From assembly GCF_002208135.1 (NCBI RefSeq), contig NZ_CP021646.1:603501-667500 (forward strand): a stretch of 64,000 bases of DNA, given 5' to 3'. Shown piece by piece: positions 27,166-35,568 of this stretch (position 1 is the first letter of the stretch; each line of letters opens with the position of its first letter). The notes beneath the pieces were generated by a model. It was not told where the DNA came from. It saw only the letters and a program-made list of their open reading frames with translations, and ran no database searches. The DNA comes from Pseudoalteromonas piscicida (GTDB taxonomy: Bacteria; Pseudomonadota; Gammaproteobacteria; Enterobacterales; Alteromonadaceae). The position numbers and the translations under genes are program-made.

Positions 27166-28344
27166 TTAAGCTGCACTGTGAAGCTGGTGACGGTGCTTCG
27201 TAGCCAGCAATAGCAAGAAAGGTAGTGCGAGTAATAAGTGCAACGCGAGTTGCATTGGGGCATCCAATGCTAATGGTTGTGTCATGGTTGCAAGTATCCC
27301 TGCGCCACTCATCTGTAGTACCCCAATCAGCGCTGAAGCCGTCCCAGCTTGTTTAGCAAACCCAGATAACGCTTTACCAGCCGCGGCTCCAATCGTAAAT
27401 GCAAAGCCGACTGATGCCATATACATAGGCAGTACAAAGTGCGCTATTTCAGTTTGTGGCAAAGCTAGTAACAACAGGCCGCTAAAGCTAAAAACAGCGA
27501 GGCCAAAGGTGAGTGACTTCTGGCTATTACGCTTGATGAAGTGGGGAGCAATAAAACTTGCGACAATACTCAGCACCGCATTGCCAGTAAACCAAAATGT
27601 GAAGTCGGAAACACTGCCGCCCATTTTTGCCATGATCCACCCCGGAGCCGAAATCACAAATACCAGCATTGCAGCCATACCAAGCATAGCTAAGGCGGCA
27701 TTGTATATGAAAGTCGAGCTACTGAGCATCGGCTTAAAACGTCTCAAATCTAGGATATGACCACTGTAATGCGTATCTTCGGGGCGAGTCTCTTTATAGA
27801 TAAGAGAAACCAAAACGAGGCCAACAACGGCAAAGCCAAACAAAAAGCTAAAATTACTCTGCCAGCCAAACTCGACGGTTAACCACGCACCTAAAATAGG
27901 CGCTAATGCTGGGATAAAACATACAATACCATTGAGGTAAGTGATCATTTGGCCACTGCCTTTGTGTCCAAAGCTATCACGAACAATAGCAAAAGCGCTG
28001 ACGAAAGTGGCGCAAGCGCCCAGACCTTGTAGCACTCGAGCTACCATCATGAGTGGCCAAGTGGAGACAGTGCTTGCCATCGCGGCACCAAGCGCAAACA
28101 AAATTATTCCAACCAGTGCAACCGGCTTACGGCCATATTTATCCGCAAGCGGACCCGCTATCAATTGTCCAAGACCCACAGCTAACATATAAATACTCAC
28201 GGTTTGCTGAATTTGGCTTTCCGATACTTGAAGGCTGGTCTGCATATCCACAAATGCAGGCAGATAGAGATCGATACCTAACGGGCAAAAGATAACAAGT
28301 AAAGCGAGAATAAAAATCAGTGCTTTCGAATTTGATTGGGTCAT
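27166..28344 (-). CDS. Bcr/CflA-family multidrug efflux MFS transporter
   Basis: The 392-residue protein has 12 predicted membrane helices and Bcr/CflA features: LGIDLYLPAFVDMQ at helix 1, QTVSIYMLAVGLGQLIAGPL, the MFS motif A GPLADKYGRKPVALVG, and RVLQGLGACATFVSAFAIVRD. Members export drugs such as bicyclomycin and chloramphenicol, and sulfonamides in some cases. The natural substrate here is unknown. The gene is transcribed alone, divergent from the hotdog-protein gene. Confidence 0.88.
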   Translation of the reverse strand: MTQSNSKALIFILALLVIFCPLGIDLYLPAFVDMQTSLQVSESQIQQTVSIYMLAVGLGQLIAGPLADKYGRKPVALVGIILFALGAAMASTVSTWPLMMVARVLQGLGACATFVSAFAIVRDSFGHKGSGQMITYLNGIVCFIPALAPILGAWLTVEFGWQSNFSFLFGFAVVGLVLVSLIYKETRPEDTHYSGHILDLRRFKPMLSSSTFIYNAALAMLGMAAMLVFVISAPGWIMAKMGGSVSDFTFWFTGNAVLSIVASFIAPHFIKRNSQKSLTFGLAVFSFSGLLLLALPQTEIAHFVLPMYMASVGFAFTIGAAAGKALSGFAKQAGTASALIGVLQMSGAGILATMTQPLALDAPMQLALHLLLALPFLLLLATKHRHQLHSAA

Positions 28345-28498
28345 GGCGTCTCCTTTTGGCCGTTATTGTATTGTGGAGAATGAGAAAAGACAGGACAAAG
28401 CGCCGATTTAGCAAATTTTTAAGATATTTTATTCGCTGATAATTGTAGGCGGTTGATTAACTGGTCAGATGTGTTAATTTTAAGCAAAATTATTTTAG

Positions 28499-28978
28499 AT
28501 GAATCTTATGTCTGCACCACTTTTAAAAATTTATAAAAGGATAAGTTGGTTGCCATTTGGCAAATGGATGTTTAGTAAGGCGGTATGTCGTAAGGCCCCT
28601 TATTTTGGCACCATCAAGCCAAAAATCACGCAATTGAAGCCCGGCGTTTGTAGGGCGACTATTCGTAACCGTAAAGCTATTCATAACCACATAGGTACAG
28701 TTCACGCGATTGCACAGTGTAATCTTGCGGAGTTGTGTGCCGGAGTTATGACGGACGCAACCATCGACCATAAAACCCATCGCTGGATCCCAAAGGGAAT
28801 GTCCGTGCAATATTTAGCTAAAGCCGAGACCGATCTGCATGCCGTGGCGCAAATAGAATACCCGCGACCATGGCAAGATAAAGAAGAGCTAGTTGTTCCG
28901 GTGGAAGTTTTTAATACTGCGGGAGAGAAGGTATTTCACGCCGACATTAACATGTATATCAGCGCGAAAAGATCTTAA
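28499..28978 (+). CDS. Hotdog-fold protein (DUF4442, thioesterase-like)
   Basis: The 159-residue protein fits DUF4442: NHIGTVHAIAQCNLAELCAG is the central hotdog helix with the usual N-H-x-G-T-x-H-A pattern, followed by PKGMSVQYLAKAETDLHAVA. Acyl-CoA thioesterase activity is a family-level guess. An ATG at 28508 is an alternative start; no strong ribosome site distinguishes them. The stop codon overlaps that of the convergent bactofilin gene by 4 bp. Confidence 0.82.
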   Translation: MNLMSAPLLKIYKRISWLPFGKWMFSKAVCRKAPYFGTIKPKITQLKPGVCRATIRNRKAIHNHIGTVHAIAQCNLAELCAGVMTDATIDHKTHRWIPKGMSVQYLAKAETDLHAVAQIEYPRPWQDKEELVVPVEVFNTAGEKVFHADINMYISAKRS

Positions 28979-29370
28979 TGATTTATGGTTTGATCGTCAG
29001 CAGAATCGATTGGTGTGACGTTATTGGCTCGCTCGTTACGGTGTGTTAGCTTGCCATCAACATGCGCACCAGCTTCAATCGTTAAGGTTTCGTGTTCGAT
29101 GTTGCCAAGCACTTGAGCGCTAGGGAGCAGCGTGACTTGTTTGGCTTGAATATCACCTTCCACACGGCCTAATATCGTCAGTTCATTGGCTTGAATATGA
29201 CCTTGTACTAGACCTTTACTGCCGATGATCAGCTTTTCTATATCGAGGTTGCCATGGACAGTACCATCTAATTGCAGTTCACCTTCGCAGACAATATCGC
29301 CGGTGATTCTAGTGCTTTGAGCAATAATGGCCGGAACGTCATTTCGTTGGTTTTTGAAAGAGTTAAACAC
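28975..29370 (-). CDS. Bactofilin (polymer-forming cytoskeletal protein)
   Basis: From the GTG at 29370 (GAGG 5 nt upstream) the product has 131 residues. A TTG at 29400 would add an unlikely N terminus with no ribosome site. The centre is a right-handed beta-helix built of short hydrophobic repeats (ITGDIVCEGELQLDGTVHGN, LIIGSKGLVQGHI, LTILGRVEGDI, VTLLPSAQVLGNI), flanked by polar tails, as in bactofilins. These polymerise without nucleotides and often position wall enzymes. It follows an M23 peptidase gene by 37 bp in the same direction, a common pairing, so the two probably act together in local cell-wall shaping. Confidence 0.93.
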   Translation of the reverse strand: MFNSFKNQRNDVPAIIAQSTRITGDIVCEGELQLDGTVHGNLDIEKLIIGSKGLVQGHIQANELTILGRVEGDIQAKQVTLLPSAQVLGNIEHETLTIEAGAHVDGKLTHRNERANNVTPIDSADDQTINH

Positions 29371-29407
29371 GAATGCCTCGCTACCGCAGCGCAATTGCAA
29401 TTATATG

Positions 29408-30490
29408 TTACTTATTGAATGCGCGAGCGATTTTAATTGGGTTTAGGTGTTTTTTACCTTGAATCACTTCATAGTGCAAGTGTGTCGCCGTACTTCTTCC
29501 TGTGCTGCCCATTAATGCAATTACATCACCTTTATTGATTTGTTGACCCGCTTTCACTTTGATGGTGTGAAGATGACCATAGCGTGTGGTGATATTATTG
29601 GCATGCTCAATTTCGATAAAGTTGCCATAGCCGCCATTTTTCCCCGCTCGCTTAACAGTGCCAGAAGCTGGAGCTACGATCTGTGTTTTGTGCCAGCCTG
29701 CGAGATCGATACCTTTATGATAGGCACGGCGGCCAGTGATTGGGTCTTTACGAAAACCAAAAGCGCTGGAGACATAATATTTTTCCTGAGCGACAGGCAA
29801 TGTATCTGGCAGTTGTCCGATCATAGTCGATAACTGTGCATAAACTGCGTATTGGTCAATGGCATTAATAAAGCTGGCTTCTACCAATTCTAAGTCGGCT
29901 TGGAAGTAGGGACCACCTTGGGCTTCTGAGAAGTCAGATGATAATTGTAATCCCGCACTGTCGATTGATTCTTGCATCGCCGCAATTTCAGCGCCGAACG
30001 ATTGTCCAAGTTGTTCGCTGAGCTGTCGTTGTTGGATGAGTAGGAGACTGGCTTGGGGAGCAAATTCGGTTGTGGTACTCGGTTGAGCGCCGTCGATGTC
30101 TGTCGGTGTTTCTTCTAGCTCACCTTCCACTGCGCTGTCGTCAGTTGTTTGGGTCGAGTCAACCAGAGACTCAAGCACACTGTGCTGCTGTGACAGTTGG
30201 TCAAGCATGCCTTTTTGCTGCGCTAATTGTGCTTGAAGTTGTGACTTTTCTGTTTGCCACTTGGCTTGTAGCTGCGCTAAGTTTTGTTGCTCTTTAGTGA
30301 GCTTATCACCATTTTCTTGTAATTTAAGTGAGGCATTGGCTATCCAAATAGCGACAGCAAGCAAAATCAAAATCGAGCAAGCTTGAACCCAAGATGGCAA
30401 TTTTAGCATCTTGACAGTTGCGTCTTGACGAACAATTAATTGAGTCGGCTTAAACAGCTTTAGATATAGGCGCTTGAGTACTTGCAACAT
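29408..30490 (-). CDS. Membrane-anchored M23 (LytM) peptidoglycan peptidase
   Basis: The 360-residue protein has one N-terminal membrane helix (ACSILILLAVAIWIANASL), a periplasmic coiled coil (residues 60-110, KLTKEQQNLAQLQAKWQ), and a C-terminal M23 domain with zinc-site motifs YHKGIDLAG and HLHYEV plus the GYGNFIEIEH and TRYGHLHTI strands. The zinc ligands are intact, so it should be an active endopeptidase rather than a degenerate EnvC-like activator. Its linkage to the bactofilin gene suggests cell-shape or localised wall remodelling. Confidence 0.92.
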   Translation of the reverse strand: MLQVLKRLYLKLFKPTQLIVRQDATVKMLKLPSWVQACSILILLAVAIWIANASLKLQENGDKLTKEQQNLAQLQAKWQTEKSQLQAQLAQQKGMLDQLSQQHSVLESLVDSTQTTDDSAVEGELEETPTDIDGAQPSTTTEFAPQASLLLIQQRQLSEQLGQSFGAEIAAMQESIDSAGLQLSSDFSEAQGGPYFQADLELVEASFINAIDQYAVYAQLSTMIGQLPDTLPVAQEKYYVSSAFGFRKDPITGRRAYHKGIDLAGWHKTQIVAPASGTVKRAGKNGGYGNFIEIEHANNITTRYGHLHTIKVKAGQQINKGDVIALMGSTGRSTATHLHYEVIQGKKHLNPIKIARAFNK

Positions 30491-30561
30491 TCAACCCCAG
30501 ATTTAAATCAGCGCTACACTCTAACAATTTTTAGTCAAATTTCCAGTTTTTAGAACTAAAA

Positions 30562-30586
30562 AAAGGCATGAAATCATCATGCCTTT
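30562..30586 (-). terminator. Rho-independent terminator of fahA
   Basis: A 10-bp stem (AAAGGCATGA / TCATGCCTTT) lies about 45 bp after the fahA stop and is followed on the minus strand by a run of T. Confidence 0.85.
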
Positions 30587-30632
30587 GATTTAAAAGTAAA
30601 TAAAATTGCGATTAACTCACAATTAATTGCGA

Positions 30633-31946
30633 TTATTTTGCTGGAAGTACAGTGCCTTCAACACAGCCAAAACCGATACGGTTATAGCCTTGGGCTTCAC
30701 ACCAACCGCGCATAATGACTTTATCGCCATCTTCTAGGAACTTACGCTCTTCGCCGTTCTCTAGAGTGATAGTTTCTTTGCCGCCGCGTGATAGTTCCAG
30801 TAATGAACCCGCTTCTACATGCTCAGGACCTGATTGTGTGCCCGAGCCCAGCATATCACCCGGTAGGAAGTTACAGCCATTCACAGTGTGGTGCGTAACC
30901 ATTTGCGCAACCGTCCAATAACTATGCTTGAAGCTGGATTCAGACAGTTTGCTAGGCTTAGCGCCTTCGCTACGCATTTTTTCAGTCTCTAGTAAGACAT
31001 CCATGCGAATATCAATAGCACCAGACTCGCGGTTTTGCGTTGATTCTAAGTATTCCAGCGGTTGTGGATCGCTTTCATCGCGATGCCAGTGAGTACGGTA
31101 GGGTGCAAGTGCTTCTGTGGTTACAACCCAAGGAGAAACCGTTGACGCAAAGTTTTTCGCAAGGAACGGACCTAATGGTTGATATTCCCAAGCTTGTAAG
31201 TCACGTGCAGACCAGTCATTGAATAAACAAAAACCAAAAACGTGATCTTCAGCGTCTTTAATTGCGATAGAGTCGCCAAGCTCATTACCTTTACCTAGGT
31301 AAATACCTAGCTCTAGTTCGTAGTCTAGACGCTTACAAGGACCGAATGACGGTGTATCGGCATCTGGTGCTTTTGTCTGGCCTTTCGGGCGAGGGAAAGT
31401 TTGACCTGATACGCCAATAGACGATGCACGACCATGGTAACCGATTGGCACCCACTTGTAGTTTGGTAACAGCGGGTTATCAGGACGGAATAGGCTACCT
31501 ACCGCTGTTGCGTGGTAGATTGAGGTATAAAAGTCAGTGTAATCGCCTATGTGACAAGGTAAAGCGTATTCTACGTCATCCTGTGCTACCAATGCGCCTT
31601 CAAGGCTTGATTGCAGTTCAGAACCTTCACGTAATGCACGAGACAGGGCTAGTCGAAGTGCTGACCAGTACTGCTGACCCATGCCCATAAATTCATTTAA
31701 TGCTGGGGCATTTGCGGCTTCAGCGGCCTCTGCTGCGTCGCCTGAAAATAGGTTAGCGTCGACAACAGCGCCAAGGTCTAGTACTTGATCACCAATTGCA
31801 ACACCGCCACGAAACTCTTCGTTACTGTTCTTACGACGAAATACTGCAAAAGGTAAGTTTTGAATAGGGAAATCAGTTCCAGTCGCATTCGCACTAGCTA
31901 CCCAACTTTTTAATTGGATGTCGTGTGTTTCATTAATTTGAGACAT
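30633..31946 (-). CDS. fahA: Fumarylacetoacetase
   Basis: The 437-residue enzyme starts at the ATG at 31946 with an excellent AAAGGAAAGG site; the frame could run 27 bp further to a TTG, but without a ribosome site. Family features include YTDFYTSIYHATAVGSLFRP with the catalytic His, IGYHGRASSIG, DYELELGIYLG with metal-binding Glu residues, and FCLFNDWSARDLQAWEYQPLG. It cleaves fumarylacetoacetate to fumarate and acetoacetate, the last step of tyrosine breakdown. hppD lies upstream in the same direction, with a terminator-like hairpin between them. Confidence 0.95.
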   Translation of the reverse strand: MSQINETHDIQLKSWVASANATGTDFPIQNLPFAVFRRKNSNEEFRGGVAIGDQVLDLGAVVDANLFSGDAAEAAEAANAPALNEFMGMGQQYWSALRLALSRALREGSELQSSLEGALVAQDDVEYALPCHIGDYTDFYTSIYHATAVGSLFRPDNPLLPNYKWVPIGYHGRASSIGVSGQTFPRPKGQTKAPDADTPSFGPCKRLDYELELGIYLGKGNELGDSIAIKDAEDHVFGFCLFNDWSARDLQAWEYQPLGPFLAKNFASTVSPWVVTTEALAPYRTHWHRDESDPQPLEYLESTQNRESGAIDIRMDVLLETEKMRSEGAKPSKLSESSFKHSYWTVAQMVTHHTVNGCNFLPGDMLGSGTQSGPEHVEAGSLLELSRGGKETITLENGEERKFLEDGDKVIMRGWCEAQGYNRIGFGCVEGTVLPAK

Positions 31947-32030
31947 TGCCTTTCCTTTAATTTTGGCTTTCAACTTGAGTTATGGTCAAAAGTGAAAAAC
32001 TCAAGTCGTAATAGCAATTTGATAAACCAC

Positions 32031-32059
32031 AAAAAGCAGCTATCGCTAGCTGCTTTTTT
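32031..32059. terminator. Hairpin between hppD and fahA
   Basis: A 12-bp stem (AAAAAGCAGCTA / TAGCTGCTTTTT, loop TCGC) with T runs in both directions lies in the 130-bp gap. It should terminate or attenuate hppD transcripts before fahA. Confidence 0.82.
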
Positions 32060-32078
32060 ATTAATTTGATGTGTGTGT

Positions 32079-33125
32079 TTAGATTACACCACGGCGCTCT
32101 TGGTCGCGTTCAATTGATTCAAATAACGCTTGGAAGTTACCTTCACCAAAGCCGCCATCGTCAACACGCTGGATCATCTCGATGAAGATTGGGCCAAACA
32201 GATTTTTAGTAAAGATCTGTAGTAGGTAGCAGTCTTCGCTTTGGCTATCTACTAGGATTTGGTGCTGTTTGATCTTTTCTTTATCTTCTTTAACCCAAGG
32301 CACACGGTCAAAGATAGTGTCGTAGTAGTGATCTACGATATCTAAGGTGGCAATGGTGCTCTTGTCTAGTTTATCTAGTGAGCCAACCAAGTCGTCAGTC
32401 AAAAATGCTAAATGCTGTACACCTGGACCATTGTACTCATCTAAGTACTCATCGATCTGGTTATTGTTGTCGTCTTTACCTTCGTTGATTGGAATAGAGA
32501 AGGTGCCACATGGTGACTTAAGTGCATAAGAAAGTAGCGCCGTTTTTTGACCTTTGATGTCAAAGTAACGAACTTCAGTAAAGCCAAATACGTCTTTATA
32601 GAAGTTAGCCCAAGTTTCCATCGTCCCTTTGTAAACATTGTTTGTTAGGTGGTCGATACGCTTAAAGCCTTTGTCTTCAACAATCTTTTGCTCTTCTAAG
32701 TCTACGAAGTCTTGCTCGTAGATTGACCCTTTATCACCGAAGTTTTCGATGAAATAGATAAGGCTGTCGCCGATACCGTAAATCGCAGGGTATGGTAAGT
32801 CTTTGTGTGTTGAATCGGTCGCAGGTTTAGCACCACGCTCAACCGCTGTGTCGAACGCTTTTTGCGCGTTTTCTACACGCCAGCCCATAGAACAAATTGC
32901 CGGGCCATGGCTTTTCGCAAACTGTGCTGAGAAGCCTTCACGCTCGTTATTCAACAGAAAGTGAATATCATGCTGGTTGTAGTAAACGATATCTTTGTCT
33001 TTAAATTTCTTTAGTTTTGAGAATCCAAAGTCAGTGAATACTTTATCCATGTAATCAGCGTCTGGTGTTGCATATTCTGTAAACTCGATGCCGACTAGGC
33101 CTAGTGGATTATTTACTTCACTCAT
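32079..33125 (-). CDS. hppD: 4-hydroxyphenylpyruvate dioxygenase
   Basis: The 348-residue enzyme has two vicinal-oxygen-chelate domains. The iron ligands are visible as His in FKRIDHLTNNV, His in GPGVQHLAFLTDD and Glu in IFIEMIQR near the C terminus. It converts 4-hydroxyphenylpyruvate to homogentisate in tyrosine catabolism, and homogentisate is the precursor of pyomelanin. The conserved C-terminal GFGEGNFQALFESIERDQ is present. Homogentisate dioxygenase (hmgA) is not next to it. A TyrR-box-like sequence lies about 110 bp upstream. Confidence 0.96.
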   Translation of the reverse strand: MSEVNNPLGLVGIEFTEYATPDADYMDKVFTDFGFSKLKKFKDKDIVYYNQHDIHFLLNNEREGFSAQFAKSHGPAICSMGWRVENAQKAFDTAVERGAKPATDSTHKDLPYPAIYGIGDSLIYFIENFGDKGSIYEQDFVDLEEQKIVEDKGFKRIDHLTNNVYKGTMETWANFYKDVFGFTEVRYFDIKGQKTALLSYALKSPCGTFSIPINEGKDDNNNQIDEYLDEYNGPGVQHLAFLTDDLVGSLDKLDKSTIATLDIVDHYYDTIFDRVPWVKEDKEKIKQHQILVDSQSEDCYLLQIFTKNLFGPIFIEMIQRVDDGGFGEGNFQALFESIERDQERRGVI

Positions 33126-33236
33126 TGTTTTACTCCCGTATTAAGCACTGGGTGACTTGTTAGTATTTATGACTGGATGATTAATCAAATTACTGCAAAG
33201 GGGAAGTTAGAGGCCGTAAATAGCAGTAGGAGACTT

Positions 33237-33254
33237 TGTAAATTTAGTTGCACA
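33237..33254. promoter_or_regulatory. Candidate TyrR/PhhR box upstream of hppD
   Basis: TGTAAA-N6-TGCACA matches the TyrR consensus TGTAAA-N6-TTTACA in 10 of 12 fixed positions, including the invariant G and C. The position, about 110 bp upstream of the start codon, is suitable for control. No regulator gene is nearby. Confidence 0.35.
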
Positions 33255-33507
33255 ACTGCCATGTAAAAAACACAAAATTGACACAGACGTGACGAAAATT
33301 ATTTTTGCTTAAATTTTGACTAAAAATAGCAAGGAGCTTTGCGGTATATTTCGTAACTTTGTTTTTGTATTACTATGATTTTGTTTGGTTTTTATATTTT
33401 TAGTTGATGGGTTGTATGAGAGGGAGGATTTTTATCACACGGCTAAATTGAAAGGGAAAATGACGCTAAGTGTATTTAAATCTTTACGAAAGGCTGTTGC
33501 GGGAGAG

Positions 33508-33536
33508 GTAAACCACGCTAAATTAGCGTGGTTTAC
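33508..33536 (-). terminator. Hairpin downstream of the POT transporter gene
   Basis: A 14-bp perfect inverted repeat (GTAAACCACGCTAA / TTAGCGTGGTTTAC, 1-nt centre) lies 9 bp after the minus-strand stop. The T run is short. Confidence 0.65.
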
Positions 33537-33544
33537 AGCAAATA

Positions 33545-34981
33545 TTATTGCTTCTCAGCGGATACTTCTAGCTCTTCCGCAAGGTAATGTTCTTGCGTAT
33601 GAGGTTCGTGCTTGCCCTCAGCGCCGTGCATCCAATCTACAAGCTTGTTGCTTAATAGATACATTAATACAGCAGATAGTAAGGCTACGCCGCCTAAACC
33701 AATGAAGATGCTCATCGCGTTTTCCATTGCTTCTTGGCCTTCACCGATGAAAGAGCCAACAAGACCTGCAAGTTTGTTTGCAATGGCCGTACATAGGAAC
33801 CAAATACCCATTAGCAGTGATGCCAAGCGTAGTGGTGCCAGTTTACTTACCATAGAAAGACCGATTGGTGATAAACATAGTTCACCAAGTGTGTGGAACA
33901 TGTAGAACAATACTAACCAAATCATGCTGATCTGAAGTGTGCCACCGGCTTCACCACCTTCTGTTGCAAGCGCAAGCATCATGGTTAAGAAACCAAGTGC
34001 TAAGAACACTAGACCAATTGCAAACTTCACTGGAGAGTTCGGCTCTTTGTTATCTAGCTTTAACCAGATCATCGCGACTAATGGCGCAAATACAATGATG
34101 AAGATAGAGTTAAGCGACTGGAACCAAGAAGCTGGGATCTCAAAGCCCATAAACATACGGTTGGTATAGTCGTTTGCGAATAGGTTCATCAGACCACCAG
34201 CCTGCTCGAAACCCATCCAGAAGATAATTGAGAAAACACTCATGGTGAAAATAACACGAATACGATCTTTTTCTTTCTTCGTAAGCGGCTCTTTTGTTAG
34301 AGAGTCAGACATCTGTTGAGAAAGTTTAGCTGAAGGTACTTTACCGATATCGCCAAGGTATTTCTGGCTTAAGATAAGCTGCATCACCACAGAAATGATC
34401 ATACCAACACCCGCCGCGATAAAGCCTGCTTGCCAGTTAATTACTGCTGCCACATAACCCGCAACAAGTGGACCTAATGCACCACCTAAGTTGATACCCA
34501 TATAGAAGATAGTAAATGCACCGTCACGGCGTTTATCACCTTCTTGGTATAGATCTCCTACCATCGTTGAGATATTAGGCTTGAATAAGCCATTACCTAA
34601 ACAAAGCAGTGCTAAGCCAAGGTAGAAGACGTTTACTTCTTGTCCTGCCACAACGCTGTGAGGAATACCCATTATAAAATGGCCAGCAGCCATTAAAATA
34701 CCACCAATAATGATGGCTTTGCGCTGACCTAATACGTTATCTGCAAGCCAACCACCAAATAGTGGGGTGAGATAAACGGCCATCGTAAATGTGCCGTAAA
34801 GGCTTAGTGCGTCGGCATTACTCCAACCGAAGCCACCATTTTGTACTTGTGCTACAAGATAAAGAACTAAGATGGCACGCATACCGTAGTAGCCAAAGCG
34901 CTCCCACATTTCGGTACCAAATAATAAGAAGAGGCCTTTAGGGTGACCCAAAAATTCTCCGGCCTTCGGAACTGAATTCAT
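33545..34981 (-). CDS. Proton-dependent oligopeptide transporter (POT/PTR family)
   Basis: The 478-residue membrane protein has POT signatures: GTEMWERFGYYGMRAILVLYL at helix 1 with the ExxERxxYYG pattern in the form EMWERFGYYG, PLFGGWLADNVLGQRKAI, and FTIFYMGINLGGALGPLVAGY (PTR2 signature). These carriers take up di- and tripeptides with protons. In this organism it would complement the secreted subtilase at 25-27 kb, though the two are not linked. The upstream region carries a 22-bp perfect palindrome. Confidence 0.93.
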   Translation of the reverse strand: MNSVPKAGEFLGHPKGLFLLFGTEMWERFGYYGMRAILVLYLVAQVQNGGFGWSNADALSLYGTFTMAVYLTPLFGGWLADNVLGQRKAIIIGGILMAAGHFIMGIPHSVVAGQEVNVFYLGLALLCLGNGLFKPNISTMVGDLYQEGDKRRDGAFTIFYMGINLGGALGPLVAGYVAAVINWQAGFIAAGVGMIISVVMQLILSQKYLGDIGKVPSAKLSQQMSDSLTKEPLTKKEKDRIRVIFTMSVFSIIFWMGFEQAGGLMNLFANDYTNRMFMGFEIPASWFQSLNSIFIIVFAPLVAMIWLKLDNKEPNSPVKFAIGLVFLALGFLTMMLALATEGGEAGGTLQISMIWLVLFYMFHTLGELCLSPIGLSMVSKLAPLRLASLLMGIWFLCTAIANKLAGLVGSFIGEGQEAMENAMSIFIGLGGVALLSAVLMYLLSNKLVDWMHGAEGKHEPHTQEHYLAEELEVSAEKQ

Positions 34982-35545
34982 ATGTACTTCCTAATTTAAT
35001 CAATGTGTTGTATCTGGCCATTTTTATAAAGAATGCGTTATTGCATCTAATGTTTTTCAATCAACACTGAATAATGAGCCATGCACTTAACATGCATCGT
35101 TTAAACGATGCATAGTAAATAGAACACTTTTCAATGCAGATTAGCATTGCTCATTGAGTCACCGAGTAAAAATCTTAATATGAAATTCACTTGTTGAGCT
35201 CAGGCATGCCTGTACTTTTTTTGAACGGGTGGCCAGTACCTATTTCAATTAGTGTTTGTTGTATGTAACGACTAACTAATTTAAAAAAGTGCGTCAGTAT
35301 ACTCAGTGAGAATTAATAGGGGAAGCGTTTGGAGTCAGAAAGCGAATAAAATGCGGTCAGTGATTCAGGAGAGGATCATTCTTTTGGGGCAGTTATGTAT
35401 ATGTGGACAGTCTAATCGTCAGCCTACGTATATTTTTTATCGCTGGTTTTTACCATCCATTGCAGGTGTAGGAGTAGGTTAACTCTGCGATTTATTTATC
35501 TTTACCTTGCCGATAAAATGCCTTTAACCTAGTAGTGACAAGACT
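34982..35545. other. Intergenic region upstream of the POT gene
   Basis: About 560 bp with no credible gene. It contains a 22-bp perfect palindrome at 35092-35113 (half site ATGCATCGTTT) and probably the POT promoter. I see nothing else of note. Confidence 0.55.
35092..35113. promoter_or_regulatory. 22-bp perfect palindrome, candidate operator
   Basis: ATGCATCGTTT is followed directly by its complement, with no loop. That favours a dimeric protein-binding site over an RNA hairpin. It lies about 110 bp before the POT transporter start codon. Confidence 0.4.
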
Positions 35546-35565
35546 TGTGGGGGAGTGCCCCCACA
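35546..35565 (-). terminator. GC-rich hairpin after the hybrid kinase gene
   Basis: Arms TGTGGGGG and CCCCCACA with loop AGTG lie 4 bp after the stop codon. The following minus-strand sequence has few T, so it may stabilise the mRNA 3' end as much as terminate. Confidence 0.6.
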
Positions 35566-35568
35566 TTA

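Noticed and set aside
33385..33705. Plus-strand frame of 106 residues before and across the POT gene end
   Set aside because: It overlaps the conserved POT coding region and its terminator on the other strand and has no ribosome site.
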